53,758 nt of DNA from assembly GCA_025057755.1 (NCBI GenBank), contig JANWVC010000030.1, forward strand, positions 1-53,758, given 5' to 3'. The stretch's first letter is position 1. Each line of letters starts with the position of its first letter. Origin of the DNA: Limisphaera sp. (lineage in GTDB: Bacteria; Verrucomicrobiota; Verrucomicrobiia; Limisphaerales; Limisphaeraceae). The notes under the pieces were generated by a model that was not told the origin of the DNA, did not search any database, and saw nothing but the letters and a program-made list of their open reading frames with translations. Below, one piece after another: positions 44,536-53,539 of this stretch. The position numbers and the translations under genes are program-made.

Positions 44536-46077
44536 ATGCTCGTGTTGGGCATCCGCTACTTGAACGGCTTTGCCGTGGCCGCGCACGGTACGCGCGAGCA
44601 GGTCGAGTGGCCGCCGCACCCGGCGCGCATCTTCATGGCCCTGGCCGCAGCCCATTACCAAACGGGCGCTGACCCGGCCGAGCGTAAAGCCCTGCTGACG
44701 CTGGAAAACCTGGGCCATCCGCCCAGAATCCACGCAGGCGGATCCGCGCCACGCGTTAATGTCACCTCCTTCGTCCCGGTGAACGACGATCCGGCACAAC
44801 ACGTCGTCAAACAGGGCAAAGTGAAGATTCATCAGGAAATTTACGGGACTGCGCTGCGGCGAAATCGCCAGCCGCGCACCTTCGCCCGCGCCTGGTTGGA
44901 AAGCGATACGGTCTTCCTCTGCTGGCCAGACGCCGAATTGCCCACGGACATCCGATCGGCTCTGGCCAGCCTCTGCGCCAAGGTTACTCGCATCGGCCAT
45001 TCGTCGTCGCTGGTTCAGATGTGGCTGGCCGAGCCTGCCGAGGTCGCGTCCGATCTGCCCTGCTGGATGCCGAACGCTGACCATCCCACCCTTGGGCTCC
45101 GGATCGTGCGCCCCGGCACGCTCGACGAACTTGACCGGAGGTTCGAGCTAAAACAACGGCCACAGCTCTCCATCACCCAGGGCTACGCCCGCGCAGACGA
45201 AGCCGCGCCTGTAGCCGACATTCCGCGCAGCGTCTTCAGCCCGCATCTGCTAGTCTTCATGCTGGAGCCGCTGGACAGCCCGTATCGCGCGCTGGACCTG
45301 GCCTGCACGCTGGCGCTCACCGAACGCTGGCGTAAAGCACTAGCCAGCTACGCAAACCAGTTGAGTGCCGAAGCCCAGCACATCATTACCGGCCATGACC
45401 CGAATGGCCAGCGCTTGGAACGGCCGCATTTGGCCTTCCTACCGTTGCCAGTGGTGGGCCACGAACACGCCGACGGCCACCTGATGGGCCTGGCGCTGGC
45501 CCTGCCGGCAGACCTGCCCGGCGCTTTACGACTCGAAGTGCTTCAAGCCGCCGGCAAGGTTGCCGAGTTGGTACTCGGCCGGCTCGGCAAATGGCGGATC
45601 GAGCAGGTCCTCATGGTCCGCCCGCCCGTCACCCTCCGCGCCGAGACCTGGACTGCCTATCCGCACGGCGCCACCTACTGGAGTACAGTCACGCCGTTTG
45701 CCTTCGATTATCATCCGAAGGGCAAAGCGACCTCGTCCGCCCAAGCTGTTCCGGAAGCCGGCCCCACTGCGCCAGTGCCCTCTGAATGTCGCAAGCGCAG
45801 GGCCTTCCACCAGGAAGCCGCCAGCCTCATTGCCGATGCCTGCCAACGCATCGGCCTGCCGCGACCCCGCGAGGTCATCGTCTCGCATGTGTCGGCGCAC
45901 CTGGGCGTGCCGCCAGCCCCGGCGTTTCCGCGCCTGCGCCGCAAGGATGATTCGGAGCGTCGCCACACGCACGCCATCCTCGTATTCGAGCAGCCAGTGG
46001 TCGGTCCGGTGGTGTTGGGTGCCGGCCGTTACCGGGGCTACGGCCTTTTCCGTCCGATGCACATGGCGTATGAGTGA
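44536..46077 (+). CDS. csb2: Csb2 / Cas5-Cas6 fusion, module 2 (GSU0054 family)
   Basis: A 513-residue Csb2, nearly the same length as the module 1 protein but with very different sequence. The common N-terminal pattern is MLVLGIRYLNGFAVA followed by VEWPPHPARIFMALAAAH, matching WPP-x-P-x-R...AL-x-A of the first copy. The C-terminal half contains RPHLAFLPLPVVGHEHADGHLMGLALALP and ends with GPVVLGAGRYRGYGLFRP, the glycine-rich RAMP loop. It is expected to cut pre-crRNA and cap Cascade. An AGGAG site ends six bases before the ATG. Its last eight bases overlap the start of cas3. Confidence 0.92.
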   Translation: MLVLGIRYLNGFAVAAHGTREQVEWPPHPARIFMALAAAHYQTGADPAERKALLTLENLGHPPRIHAGGSAPRVNVTSFVPVNDDPAQHVVKQGKVKIHQEIYGTALRRNRQPRTFARAWLESDTVFLCWPDAELPTDIRSALASLCAKVTRIGHSSSLVQMWLAEPAEVASDLPCWMPNADHPTLGLRIVRPGTLDELDRRFELKQRPQLSITQGYARADEAAPVADIPRSVFSPHLLVFMLEPLDSPYRALDLACTLALTERWRKALASYANQLSAEAQHIITGHDPNGQRLERPHLAFLPLPVVGHEHADGHLMGLALALPADLPGALRLEVLQAAGKVAELVLGRLGKWRIEQVLMVRPPVTLRAETWTAYPHGATYWSTVTPFAFDYHPKGKATSSAQAVPEAGPTAPVPSECRKRRAFHQEAASLIADACQRIGLPRPREVIVSHVSAHLGVPPAPAFPRLRRKDDSERRHTHAILVFEQPVVGPVVLGAGRYRGYGLFRPMHMAYE

Positions 46078-49000
46078 CACCCCGTGTTTCGGTGATTTTT
46101 TCCATGGCCTCTGGGGAAAGGAGCCTTTCAAATGGCAGGACATGCTGGCTGCACGCGTGCGGGAGGAGCAATGGCCCGACGTCATTGACCTCCCCACCGC
46201 CAGCGGCAAGACCGCCTGCCTGGATATTGCCGTGTGGGCCTTGGCCGCTCAGGCCGACAAACCCTTGGTCCAACGCACCGCCCCGCGCCGCATCTGGTTC
46301 GTGGTGGACCGGCGGATCGTCGTAGAGGAAGCCTACCAGCGCGCGCAGAAGCTGGCTGAAAAACTGGCTTGCTCCCTCAAGGTATCCCGGTCAAACGACC
46401 CGGTTCGCTCCGTGGCCGAGCGGCTGCTCAAACTCCGTGGGCTTCCGTCCCGGGAGCGCCCGCTGGCCGTGGCTCGTCTTCACGGTGGCACACTCGTGGA
46501 CGATTCGTGGGCAAGCGTGCCCTCCCAGTCGGCGGTCATCTGCTCCACGGTGGACCAGGTTGGCTCGGCCCTGCTCTTCCGCGCTTACCGCCATGGGATC
46601 CTCTCCGCCCCGATCTATGCCGGCTTGGCGGCCAACGACAGCCTCATCCTGCTCGACGAAGCGCATTGCGCGGTGCCCTTCCTGCAAACCGCCCGTGCCC
46701 TCCGCAAATTCCGCGGCGAAGCGTGGTGCGAAGCACCGAATCCGACGCCTTTTCATGTAGCCCTGCTCTCCGCCACACCCCCGCAGGCGGTGGACGATGA
46801 TCTCCTCGTAGTTTTCCCATCGTCCGAAGAGCGTGCGCAGGCCCTCGACCATCCCGGCCTCCAACGCCGACTGACAACCTCCAAGCGCGCCGAACTATCC
46901 GAGCCGGTCGAAGACGAAGCCCAGTTGGTGGAGGCACTGGCCTGCCGCGCGCAGCAGCTTGCCACCAGCGGCCACTCCCGGGTCGGCGTCATCGTCAACC
47001 GCGTCGGCCGCGCTCAGAAAGTGGCACAAAAGCTCATGGACGTTGCCCAGCCCCCAACCGCGTCTGAGCCGACTTTTGACGTCCATGTCCTCACCGGTCG
47101 CATTCGGCCCTTTGAGCGTGACCTGCTCATTGCCCCGGGCACGCAGCTCCATCGCTGGTTTCGCGCCCACCAACCCGAGACCCCGCCCCGCCCGCAAATC
47201 CTCGTGGCCACCCAATGCCTCGAAGTCGGCGCCGACTTCAGCTTCGATGCCCTCGTCACCGAGTGCGCCAGCTTGGATGCCCTCCGCCAACGCTTCGGCC
47301 GCCTGGCCCGTTTGGGACTGCCGGCGGGGCAAGTTGCGCCCGCGTCTATCCTCACTGCGAACAGTTGCCTCAAAGAAAGCGCCGAAGGGGACGACCCCGT
47401 TTACGGCCAAGCCCTCAAGAACACGTGGGAGTTCCTCAACAGAATCGCCACCACAGTTGAATCCGCTGCCACGGACGAACCCTCGACCGGCAAGCAACGC
47501 CGCAAGTCCTCCCAAGCCGCGCCGCCCCGCATCGTGGACTTCGGCGTCAACGCGCTAGCCTCACAATTACCCGGGGATGACGAAGTGCTCAAGCTACTCG
47601 CTCCCACCAGCGACGCGCCGATTCTTTTGCCCGCTCACCTCGACCTGCTCAGCCAAACGGCACCGCGCCCGCATCCCGAGCCGGACATCAGCCTGTTCCT
47701 TCACGGCAAAAACCGTGGGGTAGCACAAGCTCATGTGGTTTGGCGGTGTGATCTTCCCGCAGACCGGCCCGAGCTGTGGCCTGAAATCGTGAGCCTCTGC
47801 CGCCCCGTCACCGGCGAGCTGCTGCCGGTGCCCTTGTGGCGCCTGCGCCAGTGGCTCGCCAATCCAGCCACGCCGGACACCAGCACCGACGTCGAAGGCC
47901 CCGCCGCAGCCGACCAGTCAACACCTTTGCACACCGGCTGCCGCTTCCTCGTCTGGCGCGGCCGCGACCGCTCTTTCGTCGAACACGACCCGCGCCGTAT
48001 TTTGCCGGACGACATCGTGGTGCTCCCCACCCCAGAGGATCCGGCCCAAGCGAAACGACTCGGCCAAGCCCTGTGCGTGCAAGGCTTCGGCCACCACCAC
48101 CTCGACCTCTGGGAACTGGCCTGGCAACAGGCCGGCCGACCCGCCGCCCTGCGCCTTAACCGCGTCGTGCTGGCCCCCTGGTTGTCATTGTGTCCGCCCT
48201 TGCGTGAACTGCTTAACCTGCTCGACACCGATGGCTGGACCGTGCAGGAACTGCGCGACAGTCTCGCCGCCGTGGCCGGCTGGCAACCGTCCTTGCCTGA
48301 CGCGCAACCCCTACCCGACTGGTTGCGCCAGCTTTTTGGCGCCACTCAGGACCTTCGCCTTCGCGATTGCGCCGAGCACCCCGCCGGCGGCTGGCTCATC
48401 CGCGCCAGGTCTGCCCCTGCGCAGGCGGACGAACCCGACCTGTTCGCCGACGAAGACGAACAAACCGCCCGCGCACCGGACGAAATCCCACTCGAAACCC
48501 ACACGCAGCAGGTGCAGACCGTCGTTGCGGCCTTCGCCCAAGCCTGCCTGGGTGACGCGGGCGCCCGGGCCATTACCGAGGCGGCGCGGTGGCACGACGC
48601 CGGCAAACTGGACCCGCGCTTCCAGGCCTTTCTGCGCGGCGGCACGCCCGATCTCAACAACCCGTTGGCCAAGTCGTCTGCCGCCACCTCATCCGGCGTC
48701 CAGGCCCGCTCGAACCGGCAAGTTGCCCGCCTGCCCGAGAACTTCCGCCACGAAATGCTCTCCGTGCTGCTGGCCGAGCGGTGCTGCACTGCCGGGCTCT
48801 CGCCGGAAGACCGCGAACTCCTGCTCCACCTCATTGCCAGCCACCACGGTCACGCCCGGCCCTTCGCCCCCGTGTGCGAGGACCCCGACCCGCCCGACGT
48901 TCGCGGAACCCTGGCCGGCCAGACGCTCAAGCTTTGCGCGGCACAACGCACGGCGCTCACGCCGCCGCACCGACTCGACTCCGGCCTGGCCGACCGCTTT

Positions 49001-49114
49001 TGGTCCCTGACCCGCCGCTATGGCTGGTGGGGCCTGGCCTACCGCGAAGCCATCCTCCGCCTGGCCGACTGGTATGCCAGCCGGCATCCAAACGCCCCAA
49101 CCTCCCATCCGTAA
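46070..49114 (+). CDS. cas3: Cas3 helicase-nuclease of type I-G module 2 (GSU0051 family)
   Basis: A 1014-residue Cas3, again with the helicase first and the HD domain last. Walker A is DLPTASGKTA (39-48), motif II is DEAH (196-199) in LILLDEAHCAVPF, motif V is ATQCLEVGADFSFD and motif VI is LRQRFGRLARLG near 407. The HD nuclease has RWHDAGKLDPRFQAFL (His842, Asp843), FRHEMLSVLLAE and ASHHGH near 925. It differs from the module 1 enzyme in motif II (DEAH versus DETQ), in length, and in lacking the N-terminal insert. ATG at 46070 (MSDTPCFGDFF) fits the family and overlaps csb2 by eight bases; the frame open from 45560 is a shadow inside csb2. Confidence 0.94.
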   Translation: MSDTPCFGDFFHGLWGKEPFKWQDMLAARVREEQWPDVIDLPTASGKTACLDIAVWALAAQADKPLVQRTAPRRIWFVVDRRIVVEEAYQRAQKLAEKLACSLKVSRSNDPVRSVAERLLKLRGLPSRERPLAVARLHGGTLVDDSWASVPSQSAVICSTVDQVGSALLFRAYRHGILSAPIYAGLAANDSLILLDEAHCAVPFLQTARALRKFRGEAWCEAPNPTPFHVALLSATPPQAVDDDLLVVFPSSEERAQALDHPGLQRRLTTSKRAELSEPVEDEAQLVEALACRAQQLATSGHSRVGVIVNRVGRAQKVAQKLMDVAQPPTASEPTFDVHVLTGRIRPFERDLLIAPGTQLHRWFRAHQPETPPRPQILVATQCLEVGADFSFDALVTECASLDALRQRFGRLARLGLPAGQVAPASILTANSCLKESAEGDDPVYGQALKNTWEFLNRIATTVESAATDEPSTGKQRRKSSQAAPPRIVDFGVNALASQLPGDDEVLKLLAPTSDAPILLPAHLDLLSQTAPRPHPEPDISLFLHGKNRGVAQAHVVWRCDLPADRPELWPEIVSLCRPVTGELLPVPLWRLRQWLANPATPDTSTDVEGPAAADQSTPLHTGCRFLVWRGRDRSFVEHDPRRILPDDIVVLPTPEDPAQAKRLGQALCVQGFGHHHLDLWELAWQQAGRPAALRLNRVVLAPWLSLCPPLRELLNLLDTDGWTVQELRDSLAAVAGWQPSLPDAQPLPDWLRQLFGATQDLRLRDCAEHPAGGWLIRARSAPAQADEPDLFADEDEQTARAPDEIPLETHTQQVQTVVAAFAQACLGDAGARAITEAARWHDAGKLDPRFQAFLRGGTPDLNNPLAKSSAATSSGVQARSNRQVARLPENFRHEMLSVLLAERCCTAGLSPEDRELLLHLIASHHGHARPFAPVCEDPDPPDVRGTLAGQTLKLCAAQRTALTPPHRLDSGLADRFWSLTRRYGWWGLAYREAILRLADWYASRHPNAPTSHP

Positions 49115-49119
49115 CAGCC

Positions 49120-50286
49120 ATGAGCACCACGCAAAGCCAACTTGATTTGCCCGCCCTCGACGGCGCCAACCCGCTCGGCTTCCTTGCTGCTCTGGGCACC
49201 ATCGTTGTGCTGGGCGAAGCCGATCGCAGCCTCCGACTGGGCTGGAAACCCGGCGCTTACTGGATGCCCTTCCTGCAGTCCTCCCAAACCTTGGACCAGA
49301 CCAGCCTGCTCGACGCTCTGGCGGAAAAACTCCGCGGCCGGAATCCCCCGGCCGACGCGACCAGCCGCTTGTGCCAGGCCGAAAAACGAAGGGACCAGGC
49401 CAAGAAAGAGCTGAAGCAGGCCAAGGAGAAATTCAAGCAACTGGGCTTGAAGAAAAAGGACGACCGCGAGCGTGCCTGGCAACAAATCGTCGCCCCTGTG
49501 GAAAACAGACTCGCCGCCGCTCGCACCGACTGGCTTGCGGCTCTCAAAGACGCCGTCCCCTCTCCGGAGCTGGCCCTGGGCCAACGGCCCGATTGCACCA
49601 TCGAGGAGTTCCGAAACCATGCCGTGGCCATGCGAGCGGATCGCACCGCCGCCGCCCTGGCAGCCCTGGGCGCCGAAGCCAGCGAAAAACCTGAAAGCCG
49701 GATCATTCCCACCCCCTTCTGTTTTATTACTGGCAGCGGCCACCAGTGGTTTCTTGACACCGCGCGCGAGCTGATGAGCAAAGCGACAACAGACAAACTC
49801 CGCCAGGCGCTCTTCGACCCATGGACTTATGCCGACGAGAAGCTTTCCATGCGCTGGGACCCCATCGAAGACCGGCGCTACGCCCTGATGGACCGCGACC
49901 CCACCGCCTCGGACAACAAAAGCACCACCGTCTGGATGGCCAATCTGCTGGCCTATCGCGCCCTGGCACTGTTCCCGTGCGCCCCCACCGGTCGCGGCCT
50001 GGAGCAGGCCGGTTGGTCGGGAGACGAGCCCGACCTATTCACCTGGCCCATCTGGCAAGAAGCGCTTTCTCTGCACACCATTCGCTCGCTCCTGTGGTAT
50101 CCCGCCTTTGGCCAATCCGACCTTGGTCCATGGCGGCAGGAGCTGCGCGCCCGCGGTGTCGTGGCGGTCTATCGGAGCCGCCGTATCGAAGTGGGCTCCG
50201 GCACCATGCAAAAAATAAATTTCACCCCGGCCGTTATGCTGCTTTCATTTCCAACTCCACCCGGCCGAGGAGCTCCACCCCTTTAG
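49120..50286 (+). CDS. csb3: Csb3-like / Cas8 large subunit, module 2 (GSU0052 family)
   Basis: A 388-residue protein in the position of the GSU0052-type large subunit that accompanies csb1-csb2-cas3 in the Geobacter-like branch of type I-G. The N-terminus LDLPALDGANPLGFLAALGTIVVLGE is typical and resembles the PLAHYLKALGIL motif of Csx17. Residues about 84-115 are Lys/Glu-rich and likely coiled coil. Later parts include TPFCFITGSGHQWFLDTARELM and the SMRWDPIEDRRYALMDRDPT block. It should fill the Cas8 role, but this is inferred from family and context. The start at 49120 is five bases after cas3, without a clear Shine-Dalgarno. It ends the second operon. Confidence 0.85.
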   Translation: MSTTQSQLDLPALDGANPLGFLAALGTIVVLGEADRSLRLGWKPGAYWMPFLQSSQTLDQTSLLDALAEKLRGRNPPADATSRLCQAEKRRDQAKKELKQAKEKFKQLGLKKKDDRERAWQQIVAPVENRLAAARTDWLAALKDAVPSPELALGQRPDCTIEEFRNHAVAMRADRTAAALAALGAEASEKPESRIIPTPFCFITGSGHQWFLDTARELMSKATTDKLRQALFDPWTYADEKLSMRWDPIEDRRYALMDRDPTASDNKSTTVWMANLLAYRALALFPCAPTGRGLEQAGWSGDEPDLFTWPIWQEALSLHTIRSLLWYPAFGQSDLGPWRQELRARGVVAVYRSRRIEVGSGTMQKINFTPAVMLLSFPTPPGRGAPPL

Positions 50287-51063
50287 CCTATCGTCGTCAA
50301 TGCAACCGAATCCTTGCCCTTGAGGCCTGTCCCCCCAAGGCCATTAAACCGTTTACCGCCGAATGCCCGCCCTGGTTGGTCCGATCAAGCCAATCCTTCT
50401 GCGCAGAACTCGATAAAGTCGACGGCCCTGACAAACCCTTGCGCAACTCTGCATTTCCTCTTAAGTATCAGCGTCCCTTTTCGACTCGCAGACAACCAAC
50501 AGGAATGTCCTGTTCCCCTTATCCCTTTGCCGAACCTCTTTTAAAACACTGCGCCCCAAACCTCAGACACCACGATTCATAATTCATAATTCCATGCCCG
50601 GCCCCACGCTACTTCTTTACGCAGCACCCATACGCCCAAGGAAAACACAGCCTCTCTTTCAAGTGACATTCCGTAGATGATAACCCTGCTCAGCAAGCTG
50701 CAGCAGCAAGCCTTGAACACCGGGTGATCCGCCACATGAGTTATGAACTACCCCACACCAGGGCCCCCTCCAGCAATATCGCACTGCTACAAATTACTCC
50801 ATCCTGCCGGCCAAACTTATTCACAAACCGGATCACCATCTCGGGCCGACCTACAAGGAATAGCCGTGTGCTCACCCGTCAGTGGGTTTATCCTTCCACG
50901 AACACATCGCTTGGCCTCGTAAGTCTTGATGAAGCTATCAAGATTAGTTCATAGCGTCCGAATGCTCACTACACTGTTGTCTTCAACACGCTCAGCTGGC
51001 ACCCAAGTTGCTTCGCGTACAGGGAGGATAAAAGCATGTAAGACAAGCTCGATTTCCAATGAT
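50287..51063. other. Gap between effector module 2 and cas2, no recognised gene
   Basis: Nearly 780 bp without a recognised gene. A short tandem repeat, ATTCATA twice plus ATTC, spans 50575-50592. Short frames exist but look like chance. The sequence is less GC-rich than the preceding genes and presumably holds the promoter of the adaptation genes. No CRISPR repeat copy was found. Confidence 0.4.
51022..51041 (+). promoter_or_regulatory. Shine-Dalgarno plus ATG-TAA start-stop element before cas2
   Basis: GGGAGG (51022-51027) is followed eight bases later by ATG (51036-51038) and at once by TAA (51039-51041). The cas2 ATG lies 22 bases further on and has no site of its own. Ribosomes may load here and reinitiate at cas2, or stall. 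This is inference from spacing. Confidence 0.4.
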
Positions 51064-51354
51064 ATGCGCACCACCTATCTTGTTTGTTATGACATCTGTG
51101 AGGATAAGCGCCTTAGGCAGGTCTTCAAAGTCTGCAAAGACTATGGAAATCACCTCCAATACTCTGTTTTTGAATGCGACCTCAATCCAATCGAACGAGC
51201 CGAGCTGGAAGCTGCCCTGTCTGCCATCATCAACCACACCGAAGACCAAGTCCTCTTTGTTTCCCTCGGACCCGCGGAAGGTCGCGGAGAACGCGTGATC
51301 ACAGCCATAGGCCTTCCTTACGTCAAAATGGACGCCCCGTGCTACGTGGCCTAA
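51064..51354 (+). CDS. cas2: CRISPR adaptation protein Cas2
   Basis: Cas2 forms the dimer core of the Cas1-Cas2 spacer integrase. The 96-residue product has the ferredoxin-like fold pattern: TYLVCYDICEDKRLRQVFKVCKDYG with the conserved Asp after the first strand, HLQYSVFECDLNPIERAELEAAL, and DQVLFVSLGPAE. ATG at 51064 is the family start; the frame is open upstream to 50926 but reads as non-coding. It precedes the cas4-cas1 fusion by 88 bp. In other type I-G loci cas2 is also beside cas4-cas1, though often after it. Confidence 0.95.
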   Translation: MRTTYLVCYDICEDKRLRQVFKVCKDYGNHLQYSVFECDLNPIERAELEAALSAIINHTEDQVLFVSLGPAEGRGERVITAIGLPYVKMDAPCYVA

Positions 51355-51442
51355 GATTCACCCCTAAAGTTCGAACCGCCTTATGACGATGTCCCACTTT
51401 GAGTGGCCCGCATGAGGTCCGGGCCGCCTCGTTCTTGGACAC

Positions 51443-53308
51443 ATGCAAGCTTCAAGCTCAAATCCCTCGAACTTCTCTGGATCATACCCAGGAGCCGCCC
51501 AGCCTCTGCCCAGCCGGGCGACTGATCACCGAGAGGGTCCCGGCGCACTGCCCGAACTGCTGCCGGCCCGCATGCTTAACGAGTTTGTCTATTGCCCCCG
51601 CCTGTTCTACTACGAGTGGGTTGACGGTCTTTGGGCCGACAATGCGGATACTATCGAAGGCTCCTTAAAACATGCCCGAGTGGATCAAGCTCCTACTCCC
51701 TTGCCCAACCCCGATCGCGCAGCCCAGGAGCATGAAACCATTCACGCCCGTTCGGTCACTCTGAGCAGCTCCCGACATGGGCTGATCGCCAAAATCGACC
51801 TCGTTGAGGTGGAAAACGGTGCGGTTTGCCCGGTCGATTACAAACGTGGCGCGCCCCGACCAGGTGACGGAGCGCCGGAAGCCTGGGATACGGACCGCGT
51901 TCAACTGGCCGCACAGGCCATCATCCTCCGGGAAAATGGATACCACTGCGAAGAGGGGATTCTGTTCTACTGGTCCACGCGCCAACGCATCCGGCTACCG
52001 ATTACGGACGATCTTATTCAACAAACTCTCGAGGCATTAGCCAAGGCACGCACAATAGCCACCGCCCGCCAGATTCCACCGCCTCTGTTCAATTCTCCAA
52101 AATGTCCCCGTTGCTCTCTGGTTGGCATCTGCCTGCCGGATGAAACCTGGATTACAGCCCGTATCCAGCTTGCCGAGTCCTCAGAACCCTCTCCGGCCGT
52201 CCAGTTGAGCCTCTTTCCAGAAGCTCCCGAAACCGCTCCAAACAATCCCCCCCTCCGGCGCCTCGTGCCGGCACGCGACGACGAAAAGCCCCTCTACCTC
52301 AATTCCCAAGGCCTACGCGTCGGAATCTCCGGCGGCGTCCTCCAAATGCGCGAGAAAGACGAGCTCGTCCAAGAAATCCGACTGATGGACATCAACCAGG
52401 TCAACGTTTTTGGCAATATCCAACTCTCTACCCAAGCAATCCAAGCCCTCTGCATGGAAGGCATCCCCATCAGCTACTTCTCGCTGGGCGGTTGGTTCTA
52501 CGGTTTGACCCGAGGACACATCCTCAAAAACGTCTTCCTCCGAAGAGAGCAATTCCGCTTGGCAGAGCGTGACTGGCCCTGCCTCCAAATCGCCCGGGCT
52601 CTCATCTCCGGCAAAATCCAAAACCAAAGGACTCTGCTCCAACGCAATCACATCGAACCGCCTGCCAACGTGCTGGCCGCACTTAAACACCTCGCCCAAC
52701 AAGCCCGATCGGCCGATTCCTTGGAAACCTTACGCGGAATCGAAGGAATGGCCGGGCATCTCTACTTCGCCCATTTTGCCGGCATGCTCAAAACCGACGA
52801 CCTCTGGAAACAAACCACCAAAAACCAAACCCCATTCACCTTTGACTTCACCCATCGCAACCGCCGCCCTCCCCGCGATCCGGTCAATGCGTTGCTGTCT
52901 CTTGCCTACTCACTCCTGGCCAAGGACCTTACCATTACTGCGCTGGCCGTAGGATTCGATCCCTACATCGGATTCTATCACCAACCCCGCTTTGGCCGGC
53001 CGGCTCTTGCCCTCGACTTAATGGAGCCCTTCCGCCCACTCATCGCCGACAGCGCCGTCCTCATTGCCATCAACAACCGCATGCTCAGTCCCACCGACTT
53101 CATCCAGGTTGGCCCGGCCGTCGCCCTCAAGCCCGAGGGGCGCAAGCATTTCTTTAGAGCCTATGAACAGCGAATGGACACCCTCGCCACACATCCGCTT
53201 TTTGATTACCGCGTTAGCTATCGCCGCATGCTCGAAATCCAAACACGCCTCCTAGCCCGATACCTCACCGGCGAAATCCCCCAGTACACCCCCTTCGTCA
53301 CAAGATAA
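51443..53308 (+). CDS. cas4-cas1: Cas4-Cas1 fusion protein
   Basis: A 621-residue fusion of Cas4 (PAM-selecting RecB-like nuclease) and Cas1 (integrase), as is usual for type I-G. The Cas4 half has Cys51 in YCPRLFYYEW, His75 in SLKHARVD, KIDLVEVENG, PVDYKRG, and the Cys trio 221-224-230 in CPRCSLVGIC, a complete 4Fe-4S set. The Cas1 half starts near PLYLNSQGLRVGISGGVLQ and has the catalytic residues Glu434 (GIEGMAGHLYF), His513 (FYHQPRFG) and Glu528 (DLMEPFRP). The first 36 residues (Ser/Pro-rich) have no clear family match; the true start may be later, though no good alternative with a ribosome site is seen. It is the only adaptation set in the window. Confidence 0.94.
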   Translation: MQASSSNPSNFSGSYPGAAQPLPSRATDHREGPGALPELLPARMLNEFVYCPRLFYYEWVDGLWADNADTIEGSLKHARVDQAPTPLPNPDRAAQEHETIHARSVTLSSSRHGLIAKIDLVEVENGAVCPVDYKRGAPRPGDGAPEAWDTDRVQLAAQAIILRENGYHCEEGILFYWSTRQRIRLPITDDLIQQTLEALAKARTIATARQIPPPLFNSPKCPRCSLVGICLPDETWITARIQLAESSEPSPAVQLSLFPEAPETAPNNPPLRRLVPARDDEKPLYLNSQGLRVGISGGVLQMREKDELVQEIRLMDINQVNVFGNIQLSTQAIQALCMEGIPISYFSLGGWFYGLTRGHILKNVFLRREQFRLAERDWPCLQIARALISGKIQNQRTLLQRNHIEPPANVLAALKHLAQQARSADSLETLRGIEGMAGHLYFAHFAGMLKTDDLWKQTTKNQTPFTFDFTHRNRRPPRDPVNALLSLAYSLLAKDLTITALAVGFDPYIGFYHQPRFGRPALALDLMEPFRPLIADSAVLIAINNRMLSPTDFIQVGPAVALKPEGRKHFFRAYEQRMDTLATHPLFDYRVSYRRMLEIQTRLLARYLTGEIPQYTPFVTR

Positions 53309-53539
53309 GCCAACCACTGAAATCATTGACTCAATACCATTAAAACCACACGCTGTTGACCATTGCGAGAGGTTAGGCGCTGAAACACCTACAGGAACCG
53401 CTCGAATGCTCTAGGGGACAGAGCACCAGACACTTGGCAAAATCGTCTAAACAACGGCAGCATGGAAAACAATCCCAGCCACCAACCTCTCGCAGATCCT
53501 TGACCAGATCTTTGAAAACCAGCACCTTGCCACTAAGCG
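53309..53539 (+). promoter_or_regulatory. CRISPR leader with long-spaced inverted repeat
   Basis: This 231-bp non-coding stretch lies between cas4-cas1 and the first repeat. It contains an 11-bp perfect inverted repeat, TGCGAGAGGTT (53364-53374) and AACCTCTCGCA (53484-53494), arms 109 bp apart. TTGACCA occurs at 53356-53362, one base before the first arm, and at 53500-53506, five bases after the second arm. Leader function (array transcription and directional integration) is inferred from position. Confidence 0.6.

Noticed and set aside
45560..46069. Longer N-terminus for the module 2 Cas3
   Set aside because: The extension lies fully inside csb2 in another frame; the family start is at MSDTPCFGDFF (46070).
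48589..49119. Upstream extension of the Csb3-like protein
   Set aside because: It overlaps the cas3 HD domain in another frame and reads as an Arg/Pro-rich shadow.
50287..51063. Degenerate CRISPR repeat or transposon relic before cas2
   Set aside because: No match to the repeat core or to transposase motifs was found by eye; only a short ATTCATA tandem repeat is present.
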